Below, piece by piece: positions 33,830 to 41,942 of a DNA stretch of 64,000 nucleotides; position 1 is the first letter of the stretch, and each line of letters begins with the position of its first letter. Position numbers and translations under genes: made by a program. Source of the DNA: Arthrobacter ruber (lineage in GTDB: Bacteria; Actinomycetota; Actinomycetes; Actinomycetales; Micrococcaceae). The notes below the pieces were generated by a model. It was not told the DNA's origin. It saw nothing but the letters and a program-made list of their open reading frames with translations, and made no database searches. The stretch is from positions 1-64,000 of the forward strand of contig NZ_PPTH01000018.1 in assembly GCF_002954225.1 (NCBI RefSeq), given 5' to 3'.

Positions 33830-35918
33830 TGATGATCCCGAGGACCGCGTCTCCGTACCGCTCGAGCTTGGCGGACCCGACGCCGGCGAGGCCGCCCAGT
33901 TCCTCGAGCGTCTGCGGCCTGGCCTCAGCGATCGCGACGAGCGTGGCGTCCGTGAAGACCACGAACGCCGGCACGTCCTTGTCCCGCGCCTCGGCCAGCC
34001 GCCAGGCGCGGAGCGCGTCGAACGTCTCCTCCTGGTAGCTCGCGGGGCAGTCGTTGCAGCGCCCGATCTTCCGCTCCGATCCCGTGAGGAGCGGACGCTT
34101 GCACACGCGGCACACGGCGGGGGCGGAGGACTTGCGGCCGGCCTTGGCCCGCGGCTGGCGGAAGGACGCCTGCCCGGCCTCCGCGGGCCGGAGCGCGTCG
34201 AGGAAGCGCGACGGTTTGCGGCTGGCCCGTCCGCCCGGGGAGCGCGAGGTGGACCAGGACATCGACAGATGGATCCGGGCGCGGGTGATGCCGACGTACA
34301 GCAGCCTGCGTTCCTCGTCGATGCCCTCCTGCGTGTCGGCGAACGAGATGGGCATCAGTCCCTCGCTCAGGCCGACGAGGAAGACGGCGTCCCACTCGAG
34401 CCCCTTGGCGGAGTGCAGGGACGCGAGCGTCACGCCCTGCACCGTCGGAGCATGCTGGGACGCGGCGCGCTCCTCGAGCTCGGCCACCAGCATCTGCAGG
34501 GTGAAGGCTTCGCGCACCCTGTTCAGCTCGTCCGCGAGGCCCACGAGCGCCGCGAGCGACTCCCACTTCTCGCGGACGGCACCGGAGGTCTGGGGGGCCA
34601 CGGCGGTGTAGCCGAGCGAGGCGAGGACGTCGCGCACCTGCTGGGGCACATCGGCGTCGCCCTGCGTGCGCGCCGCGGCACGGAGCTGGAGCAGGGCGTC
34701 ACGGACCTCCCGCCGCTGGAAGAACCTCTCACCGCCGCGCAGCTGGTACCCGATGCCGGCACTCGCCAGGGCCTGCTCGTATGCCTCCGACTGCCCGTTG
34801 GTGCGGTACAGGATGGCGATCTCGCTCGCCTTGACGCCCTGCCCGAGCAGCACGCCGATGCGCCGAGCGCATTCCGCGGCCTCGGCCTCGTCGTCGCTGC
34901 ACTCGGTGAAGACCGGTTCGGGACCGGCCGGCCGCTGCGCGATCAGTTCGAGGGGTGCGGACCAGGTGGTGCCGACGGCCCGCCGGTCGGCCTCGCTGCT
35001 CCTCGCTGCCAGGAGCGTGTTCGCGGCACGGACCACCTGCGGCGTGGACCGGTAGTCGCGCACCAGCTTCACCACCTGCGCGCCCTCGTAGCGCTTCGTG
35101 AACTCGAGCAGGTGCCGCGACGTGGCACCGGTGAAGGAGTAGATGGTCTGGCTGGCGTCACCGACGACGCACAGCTCCCGGCGCTCGCCCAGCCAGAGAT
35201 CGAGGAGGCGCTGCTGGAGCGGGGAGACGTCCTGGTACTCGTCGACGACGAAGTGCCGGTACTGGGCCCGCACGGTCGCCGCCACCTTCTCGTCCTCCTC
35301 GAGGATGGCGACCGTCGTCAGGAGCACATCCTCGAAGTCGATCAGGTTGCGGTCGATCTTGAGGTCCTCGTAGGCCGAGAAGATGCGCGACACGCTGACG
35401 AGGTCCATGCCTGCCGGTTCCGCCCGACCCGCTGCTGCGGCCGCGTATCCGTCGGGGGTCAGCATGGAGACCTTGGCCCATTCGATCTCCGCCGCGACGT
35501 CGCGGATGGCGGCGCGGTCCGTGGACAGGCGCAGCCGCCGTGCGGCCTCCGCGATCAGTTGGGCCTTGTGGTCGACCAGTGCGGGCAGGGGTCCGCCCAC
35601 CGCCTGGGGCCAGAAGTACTGCAGCTGCCTGAGGGCGGCGGCGTGGAAGGTCCGGGCCTGCACACCGCCGGCCCCGAGGTCCCGGAGCCGGGTGCGCATC
35701 TCCGCCGCCGCGCGGGCCGTGAAGGTCACCGCGAGCACCTGCTGGGGCTTGTAGACGCCGGTGTGGACGCCGTACGCGATCCTGTGGGTGATCGCGCGGG
35801 TCTTGCCCGTGCCCGCTCCCGCGAGCACGCAGAGCGGACCGGTGAGGGTACTCGCCACCGTCCGCTGTTCGTCGTCGAGCCCCTCGAGGATACTGTCCTC
35901 GAGCAGAAGTCCGGACAT
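33816..35918 (-). CDS. uvrD2: ATP-dependent DNA helicase UvrD2
   Basis: 700 residues. The SF1A helicase motifs are present: Walker A GAGTGKT (residues 34-40), DExx box VDEYQDVSP, and C-terminal motifs up to LLYVGITRAR. Following the motor is a tetracysteine segment (CRVCKRPLL...CNDCP, ~600-622) and an HRDC domain (~630-700, VPAFVVFTDATLVAIAEARP). This exact arrangement defines mycobacterial UvrD2, a 3'-5' DNA helicase. The ATG overlaps the nudC stop by one base (TGATG). Confidence 0.95.
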   Translation of the reverse strand: MSGLLLEDSILEGLDDEQRTVASTLTGPLCVLAGAGTGKTRAITHRIAYGVHTGVYKPQQVLAVTFTARAAAEMRTRLRDLGAGGVQARTFHAAALRQLQYFWPQAVGGPLPALVDHKAQLIAEAARRLRLSTDRAAIRDVAAEIEWAKVSMLTPDGYAAAAAGRAEPAGMDLVSVSRIFSAYEDLKIDRNLIDFEDVLLTTVAILEEDEKVAATVRAQYRHFVVDEYQDVSPLQQRLLDLWLGERRELCVVGDASQTIYSFTGATSRHLLEFTKRYEGAQVVKLVRDYRSTPQVVRAANTLLAARSSEADRRAVGTTWSAPLELIAQRPAGPEPVFTECSDDEAEAAECARRIGVLLGQGVKASEIAILYRTNGQSEAYEQALASAGIGYQLRGGERFFQRREVRDALLQLRAAARTQGDADVPQQVRDVLASLGYTAVAPQTSGAVREKWESLAALVGLADELNRVREAFTLQMLVAELEERAASQHAPTVQGVTLASLHSAKGLEWDAVFLVGLSEGLMPISFADTQEGIDEERRLLYVGITRARIHLSMSWSTSRSPGGRASRKPSRFLDALRPAEAGQASFRQPRAKAGRKSSAPAVCRVCKRPLLTGSERKIGRCNDCPASYQEETFDALRAWRLAEARDKDVPAFVVFTDATLVAIAEARPQTLEELGGLAGVGSAKLERYGDAVLGIISDNS

Positions 35919-36874
35919 CAGGGACGTGCCTCCGATGGCTCCTCGTCCAGGGGTCCGCCGTACCAGCGCTCGATGAGTGCGCGTGCGATCGAGACACCTC
36001 CGGCCACGGTGATGGTCCCGTCACGCACCTCGGTGAAGAGCTCCTCACGCGTGAACCAGCGGACGGTGCGCATCTCCACGCGGTCCGGCACGGCGTCGGT
36101 GGTGACGGCGCGGGCCGTGAAACCGAGCATCAGGGAGGCCGGGAAGGGCCAGGGCTGCGATCCGAGGTACTCCGGGGATTCGGTCTCGATGCCGGATTCC
36201 TCGGCGACCTCCCGGATGACGGCTGCCTCCAGCGACTCGCCCGGTTCGACGAAGCCCGCGAGGGTCGAGAAACGGTTCTCCGGCCAGGTGGCGGCGGACC
36301 CGAGCAGCAGGCGGTCGTCGTCGTCGATCACCGAGACGATGATCGCGGCGTCGGTGCGCGGGTAGTGCTGCGAGCCGTCCCTGGGGCACTGACGGACCCA
36401 GCCGGCGTCGCGCACGTCGGTGGCCGACCCGCAGCGGGGACAGTGCGTGTGGGTGGCGTGCCAGTTGGCGACGGACGCACCCTCGACGAAGAGCCCGGCG
36501 TCGCGGGCGTCCAGCGACACGGCGATGTCGCGCAGGCCCATCCACTGCTCCCGGGGAGCCAGGTCGTGGTCCTCCTCCTCGAGGACGGCGAGGACCACCC
36601 TCTGTCCCGCATCGGCGGATCCCTCGTCGATGCGCCCCAGGTAGACGAGCAGTTCGGGCCGCTGGATGTCGGACGGCGCGACGAGCAGGAGCGCGTTCCC
36701 CTGGACCGGGGCCCTCCCCCCGGCCAGCGCGAGGACCCTCGTCCCGTCCGAGGCCCAGAGGTCCTCCAGGAAGTTGTCGGTGGTCCTCGCGTCACCGTCC
36801 CGGTCCGACCCCGCGCGCGAGAGCGGCAGCGATCCGAGGGGAGGCAGCACAAGGGTCCGGAGGGGATCGGTCAT
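35918..36874 (-). CDS. nudC: NADH pyrophosphatase NudC
   Basis: 318 residues from ATG 36874. It has a zinc-ribbon region HCPRCGSATDVRDAGWV followed by QCPRDGSQHYPRTD, the Nudix box GFVEPGESLEAAVIREVAEE and the NudC-specific SQPWPFP. It hydrolyses NAD(H) and can remove NAD caps from RNA. Only three of the four usual zinc cysteines are present (the fourth position is Asp). Start supported by TACCGT ending 6 nt upstream. First gene of a nudC-uvrD2-metallopeptidase operon. Confidence 0.94.
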   Translation of the reverse strand: MTDPLRTLVLPPLGSLPLSRAGSDRDGDARTTDNFLEDLWASDGTRVLALAGGRAPVQGNALLLVAPSDIQRPELLVYLGRIDEGSADAGQRVVLAVLEEEDHDLAPREQWMGLRDIAVSLDARDAGLFVEGASVANWHATHTHCPRCGSATDVRDAGWVRQCPRDGSQHYPRTDAAIIVSVIDDDDRLLLGSAATWPENRFSTLAGFVEPGESLEAAVIREVAEESGIETESPEYLGSQPWPFPASLMLGFTARAVTTDAVPDRVEMRTVRWFTREELFTEVRDGTITVAGGVSIARALIERWYGGPLDEEPSEARP

Positions 36875-36886
36875 GGTTCTACGGTA
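36875..36886 (-). promoter_or_regulatory. -10 element for leaderless nudC
   Basis: Minus-strand TACCGT (36886-36881) ends 6 nt before the nudC ATG. The -35 region is poor. Confidence 0.45.
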
Positions 36887-36983
36887 CGTTCTCGCTCCCC
36901 CAAAACCCATTCAGCGCAGAGTAGGTGGAGGACTAGTGCACACCCAGGACGAGTAGTGCATCTGGCGACTCGCCGCACCGGAA

Positions 36984-37021
36984 TTGCGCGGCCGGTGCGC
37001 GCACGCCCTACGGTTGATCTT
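36984..37021 (+). promoter_or_regulatory. Promoter of the Mph-like gene (leaderless)
   Basis: TTGCGC (36984-36989), a 19-nt spacer and TACGGT (37009-37014) precede GTG 37022 by 7 nt. Confidence 0.45.
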
Positions 37022-38470
37022 GTGAAACGGACACCCATGGAACTTGCCGCCATCGCAAGCGCCGCAGTACCTGGCCTGGCTCCGACGGGCGTCGCAGGCG
37101 CTCCCGACGACGCCGCCGATTTCGACTCCGCCCTGCTGGTCGACGACGCGGGGAAACAGTGGCGGGTCCGTTCACCGAAGCATGCCGAGGCCAGCATGCG
37201 GCTCGAGACGGAGCTGCAGGCGCTGCGCGCCTTCACTCCCGCGGTCAAGGCGGAACTCCCCTTCCTCATCCCGCACATGGCAGGGAGCGTACGCCAGGGT
37301 GAACTCAGCACGTTCGTGTACTCCCACCTCGCCGGGACCACCCGGCCGCTCGACGCGCTGACCGGCGGCGGACGAACCATGGCACGGGAACTGGGACGCG
37401 TCATCGCCGCGATCCACGAACTGCCCAAGGACATGGTGCAGCGCGCCGACCTCCCGGGCTACGAGGCGGACGAGTACCGGCAGCGGAAGCTGAACGAACT
37501 CGACCAGGCGGCCACGACCGGCAGGATCCCGGCCATCCTGCTGCGCCGTTGGGAGCACGCCCTCGAGGACGTGACGCTGTGGCGGTTCAGCCCCACAGTG
37601 ATCCACGGGGACCTGCACGAGGACCATCTCCTGGTCTCCGCGGGCCGGGTGTCCGCCGTGACCGGTTGGACCGACCTGAGCATCAGCGATCCCGCCGAGG
37701 ATTTCGCCTGGCTCGCAGCCGCCGAGGACACGGCCTTCGTCGACGCCGTCCATGAGGCGTACGCGGGTGCGAGGACGAGCGCCGTCGACCCGCACCTCCC
37801 GCGTCGTGCCGCCCTCGCTGCCGAATTCGCCCTGGCGCAGTGGCTGGTGCGCGGGGTGGCCCTCGAGGACGCCGCGATGATCCACGAGGCGGAGGGCATG
37901 CTCGCCACGCTCGAGGCCGACGTCGAGTCCATCGAACGTGAGCAGCACGAGGCCGCCGAGCGTGCGCAGCGGGCCCACGAGGAACGTCTCGAGTGGGGTG
38001 ACGAACTCGGGACCGACGCCCCCGACGAGGCGGAGGGTTCTACTGCTACCGGTGCTCGCTTGGTCTACGGTCGGCCGCAGCATCCTTCCGTGGACGAGGG
38101 TGCTCTGCAGGACTCTCCGGCGCAGGAACGGGCCGGGACGGGCGACCGGGCCGCAGGCGCGGACGGCCGTTCCTGGAGGGCGGGTAGCCATGCCTACGAT
38201 CCGGATGGTCCTGCCGGCCAGCGGTTCCACCGGCTGCCGGGCAGCCCCTCGGCGCAGCCCTCCAGCCGCGACGAGGACCGGTCGGCTCCCCATGGAGACT
38301 CCGACGGGACCGCTTCGGGTTCGTCCCTCGCCTACGCCCGCCTGACGGCCGGTCGTCAGCGGACCGGCGCGACCTCCGCCACGGCCCTGCTGCGCAACGA
38401 CGCGCCGGGCGCAGGGTCGCCGGACGACGTCGCGACCTCGGCCCTGCCGATCGTCTCCTCCCGCAACTGA
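37022..38470 (+). CDS. Macrolide-phosphotransferase-like protein with degenerate metal site and long tail
   Basis: 482 residues from GTG 37022. The first ~310 residues have an APH fold: VRSPKHAEASMRLETEL as the N-lobe lysine region, HGDLHEDHLL as the catalytic loop (His instead of the usual Asn, as in Mph enzymes), and VTGWTDLSISDPAEDF. In Mph enzymes the last motif reads about VIDWTE, with Asp binding magnesium; here that Asp is Gly. The remaining ~170 residues are low-complexity and probably disordered. It may be a pseudokinase, and antibiotic resistance should not be inferred. It lies alone between nudC and adnB. Confidence 0.8.
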   Translation: MKRTPMELAAIASAAVPGLAPTGVAGAPDDAADFDSALLVDDAGKQWRVRSPKHAEASMRLETELQALRAFTPAVKAELPFLIPHMAGSVRQGELSTFVYSHLAGTTRPLDALTGGGRTMARELGRVIAAIHELPKDMVQRADLPGYEADEYRQRKLNELDQAATTGRIPAILLRRWEHALEDVTLWRFSPTVIHGDLHEDHLLVSAGRVSAVTGWTDLSISDPAEDFAWLAAAEDTAFVDAVHEAYAGARTSAVDPHLPRRAALAAEFALAQWLVRGVALEDAAMIHEAEGMLATLEADVESIEREQHEAAERAQRAHEERLEWGDELGTDAPDEAEGSTATGARLVYGRPQHPSVDEGALQDSPAQERAGTGDRAAGADGRSWRAGSHAYDPDGPAGQRFHRLPGSPSAQPSSRDEDRSAPHGDSDGTASGSSLAYARLTAGRQRTGATSATALLRNDAPGAGSPDDVATSALPIVSSRN

Positions 38471-38474
38471 GGCC

Positions 38475-38530
38475 GCCGGCCGCCTTCCCGGGCGTCGACC
38501 TCACCGGCCCCGCACGGGAAGGCGGCCGGC
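38475..38530. terminator. Bidirectional hairpin between the Mph-like gene and adnB
   Basis: GCCGGCCGCCTTCCCG (38475-38490) is perfectly complementary to CGGGAAGGCGGCCGGC (38515-38530), a 16-bp stem with a 24-nt loop filling the convergent gap. Confidence 0.65.
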
Positions 38531-38537
38531 ATCGTGC

Positions 38538-41500
38538 TCACGCCGCCGTGGCCGCAGCCCGGATGATCCCCTCGAGCTCCGCCGCGTCGGCGAGGTCGTG
38601 CGGGCGGACCACGAGGTTGTCCGCGACGTAGAAGAAGGCAGCCCGCACCTTCGCGAGCGGGACGTCCTTCAGGCGGGACCAGGCGAGGCGGTACACCGCG
38701 AGCTGCACGGCCTTGGCTGCGCGCCGGTCGGGAGCAGGAGGGCGACCTGTCTTCCAGTCGATGAGGTCCCAGCCGCCGTCGGCGTCCCGGAACACCGCGT
38801 CGATGCGCCCGCGGACCACGATGCCACCGATCCTCGTCTCGATCGGCGCCTCGATCGCTGCCGGTTCGCGGAGCGCCCACTCGGACTGCTCGAAGATCGC
38901 GGCCATGTCCTGCAGGCCGAGGGTCTCGTCCACGTAGGCGTCAGCTCCGCCAGGGTACTCGCCGAGGTCGAGCATGCCGCCGGAGCCGTAGAACTCCTCG
39001 ATCCAGGCGTGGAACGCCGTCCCCTTCCGCGCAGCCGAGCCCGGGCGCCGGGGCAGCGGGCGCCGCAGCTGCTGCATCACCGCGCCCGGGTCCTCACGGA
39101 GCTCCACGAGGGTCGAGGCCGAGATGTGCGAGGGCAGCGCGAGGGGCATCCGCTCCCGCTCGCGCGCCTGCCGGGCCAGGGCCAGCCGGACCTCCCGTCC
39201 CCAGCGGCCGCCGTCGACCTCCACCTCGGGGGCGGGTGCCGCGGCCTGCTCGAGGACCGCACGCGCAGCGCGTTCCATGGAGGCGCGCCGGGCACCCAGG
39301 GGGTCGAACGGCCACCCCGCACGCTCGGGGCTCGCGTTCGCGGGATTGGCATCGCCCTCGTCCTCCTCCGCGACCCAGTGCGGCATCGTGAACCCGGCGG
39401 AACCGGACTCGGCGAGGTGCGCGAGGTCCGCGAGGTAGGACGACGGCGCCGACGGCCGCGACCGGCCCCCGCCCCACGCCGACGAGGTGCACACGAGCGC
39501 GTGCTTCGCCCGGGTGAAGGCGACGTACGCGAGCCGGCGTTCCTCCCGCTCAGCATGGGCCCGGGCCTCGCCCGTGAACTCCTTCTCGCTGGTCAGCCAT
39601 TCCTTCTGGTCCTGCTGCTCCCAGTCCCACTGCGGGAGTTCCCTCGCGTCCCCGCGCAACGGCCAGGGGATCGCGGCGTCGCCGCTGCTCCACCGTGAAT
39701 CCTTGCCGCTGGGGAAGGACCCGTCGTTGAGGCCCGGCACGAAGACGACGTCCCACTCGAGCCCCTTGGATGCGTGGACCGTCAGGAGCTGCACGGCGTC
39801 CCGGCTCGCTTCGAGCTGCGTCACGGGCAGTCCGTCCTCCTCCTGGTCCGCCGCCTCGAGCCAGGCGAGGAACGCCGGGAGGTCGACCCTCTCGGCGGTG
39901 GACACGAATCCCGCGACGGCCTCCGTGAAGGCGTCGAGGTTGCGGCGTGCCTCGTGGATGCTCACACCCGGCTTCGCCGCCACCTCGATGTCCAGCAGGA
40001 TCGCACGCTCGACCTCACCGATCATGGTGCCGAGGTCGTCCCCGACGAAACTCCGCAGCGCCCGCAATTCACGCCGCAGCGCATCGAGCCGGCGCCTGGC
40101 CGTCTCGCTGAGCGACCTGCCCGAGGCCGACACCCAGTCCGTGGGCGGGAGGTAGTCGACGGCCTCGACCAGGCTGCCCGCCTCGGCGAGGTCGGGCGCC
40201 ACGACGGCGGCTTCACCCTGCTCGTGGTCGAGCTCCTCCCCCGCCGCCCCACCGCGACGGAACAGGGCCTCGCGCGTCCGGGCGAGCTGCCGGGACCAGT
40301 CGCCGAGCGCCATGAGGTCGGCCGGGCCCAGCCGCCAGCGCGCGCCGGCCAGGAGCCGGAGCATCGCATCCGAGCGGTCGGGATCACCCAGGACCCGCAG
40401 GGTGGCGAGCAGATCGACGATCTCGGGGGTGCGCAGCAACCCGCCGAGGCCCACGATCTGGACCGGGACGCCGGCGCGCTCGAGTTCCCGCCGGATGGGA
40501 TCGAACTGCTTGCGCCCGCGGCACAGCACGGCCATCGTGGGCCGCAGCGGACTGCCGTCGTCGTCGGTCTCGAAGCTGCGCCCGCGCTGCCGGAGGACCT
40601 CCCGGGCGACGGCCTCCGCCTCGCTCAGGGCCGGCACGGTGTGCTGCACATCCTCCGGTCCGGGATCTGCGACGCTCACGGGGGCGTCCGTGAGGAATCG
40701 CCCCAGCAGCACCTCGCCGAGCGGTGCCTGCGGCCTGGCGACGAGACCGGGGACCTGCTGCACCGACGTGGTGCGGAGCCAGGGCGCCGGAACGTTCAGC
40801 GGCGCGGACACCGTGTTCGCGGCCTCGAGGATCGACGTCGAGTTCCGCCAGGCGACCGACAGGTGGGCGACCTCCGACGGCGTGAGTCCGCCGTCGTGCA
40901 CCTTCGGGAAGGCCGTCCGGAAGGTCGCGAGTTGCCCGGCGGAAGCGCCCCGGAAGCCGTAGATCGACTGGTGCGGATCGCCGACCGCCGTGACGGAGCG
41001 CCCGTCGGCGAACAGCCGCGAGAACAGGACCATCTGCGCGTGCGAGGTGTCCTGGAACTCGTCCAGCAGCACGACCCTGTACTTCTCGCGTTCCATCGTG
41101 CCCGCTTCCGGGATGTCCCGGGCGATCCGTGCAGCGAGGGACACCAGATCCCCGAAGTCGAGCTGGCGGCGCGCGAGCTTCGCAGCGGCGTACCGCTCGG
41201 TCAGCTCGGTGACGGTGACGCGGACGCGCAGCCTGTTGAGCAGTTTCGCCGCGTCCTGGGTGGACGTCTTCGGGGAGCCCGCGACATAGGGCCGCGAGGA
41301 CACGTACTCGATGTGGCGGCGCAGTTCGTCCCGCACGGTCGCGGGGCTGACCAGGTGCTCCGCGCACTCCCCCGCCATGTCCAGCACGGCCTTCACGAGC
41401 GTGCTCTTCGCACCCGTGAGGTGTTCCCACTCCCCGTCGTAGGTCTCCACCACGGAGGCGGCGAGCTGCCAGGACTGGGCGGTGCCGAGCATCACCGAGT

Positions 41501-41942
41501 CGCGTTCGACGCCGATGCGCAGCCCGTAGTCCTGCACGATCCCGTTCGCGAAGGAGTGGTAGGTGGAGATGGCCGGGTCGAGCCGGTCGAGCGCGTCGGC
41601 TCCCGCCGGGGCGGACGGCTCCCCGTCGAGGGCCGTGTAGAGCTGGGCCAGGCGCTGCCGGACGCGCGAGGCGAGCTCACCGGCGGCCTTCCGCGTGAAG
41701 GTGACGCCGAGGATCTGCTCGGGGCGCACGAGGTCGTTGGCGACGAGCCAGACGACCCTGTCGGCCATGGTCCTGGTCTTCCCGGATCCCGCCCCGGCGA
41801 TGACGAGGAGCGGCTCCAGAGGGGCCTCGATGACGCGCGCCTGATCCTCGGTGGGGTACGGCACGGGGGCATCGGGGTCGGAGTGGAGCAGCTCCGCGAG
41901 TCGCCGGGCGGAGTACCGGATCGTCGTCGGCTCGGGAGCCAT
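38538..41942 (-). CDS. adnB: AdnB-type helicase-nuclease subunit
   Basis: 1134 residues from ATG 41942 (TGATG overlap with adnA). It is a UvrD-like motor with Walker A GAGSGKT near residue 50 and DExx box LLDEFQDTSHAQM near 294, plus QSIYGFRGASAG and later helicase motifs including LAYVAFTRAKHAL. A C-terminal RecB-type nuclease has GTAFHAWIEEFY, RGRIDAVF, LIDWKTG near 1060 and QLAVYR, so all nuclease residues appear intact. With AdnA it should form a two-motor, two-nuclease machine that resects double-strand breaks in actinobacteria. Confidence 0.93.
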   Translation of the reverse strand: MAPEPTTIRYSARRLAELLHSDPDAPVPYPTEDQARVIEAPLEPLLVIAGAGSGKTRTMADRVVWLVANDLVRPEQILGVTFTRKAAGELASRVRQRLAQLYTALDGEPSAPAGADALDRLDPAISTYHSFANGIVQDYGLRIGVERDSVMLGTAQSWQLAASVVETYDGEWEHLTGAKSTLVKAVLDMAGECAEHLVSPATVRDELRRHIEYVSSRPYVAGSPKTSTQDAAKLLNRLRVRVTVTELTERYAAAKLARRQLDFGDLVSLAARIARDIPEAGTMEREKYRVVLLDEFQDTSHAQMVLFSRLFADGRSVTAVGDPHQSIYGFRGASAGQLATFRTAFPKVHDGGLTPSEVAHLSVAWRNSTSILEAANTVSAPLNVPAPWLRTTSVQQVPGLVARPQAPLGEVLLGRFLTDAPVSVADPGPEDVQHTVPALSEAEAVAREVLRQRGRSFETDDDGSPLRPTMAVLCRGRKQFDPIRRELERAGVPVQIVGLGGLLRTPEIVDLLATLRVLGDPDRSDAMLRLLAGARWRLGPADLMALGDWSRQLARTREALFRRGGAAGEELDHEQGEAAVVAPDLAEAGSLVEAVDYLPPTDWVSASGRSLSETARRRLDALRRELRALRSFVGDDLGTMIGEVERAILLDIEVAAKPGVSIHEARRNLDAFTEAVAGFVSTAERVDLPAFLAWLEAADQEEDGLPVTQLEASRDAVQLLTVHASKGLEWDVVFVPGLNDGSFPSGKDSRWSSGDAAIPWPLRGDARELPQWDWEQQDQKEWLTSEKEFTGEARAHAEREERRLAYVAFTRAKHALVCTSSAWGGGRSRPSAPSSYLADLAHLAESGSAGFTMPHWVAEEDEGDANPANASPERAGWPFDPLGARRASMERAARAVLEQAAAPAPEVEVDGGRWGREVRLALARQARERERMPLALPSHISASTLVELREDPGAVMQQLRRPLPRRPGSAARKGTAFHAWIEEFYGSGGMLDLGEYPGGADAYVDETLGLQDMAAIFEQSEWALREPAAIEAPIETRIGGIVVRGRIDAVFRDADGGWDLIDWKTGRPPAPDRRAAKAVQLAVYRLAWSRLKDVPLAKVRAAFFYVADNLVVRPHDLADAAELEGIIRAAATAA

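Noticed and set aside
37022-38470. Antibiotic (macrolide) resistance gene
   Set aside because: Fold resemblance only; the metal-binding Asp position is Gly and the context is core DNA-repair genes.
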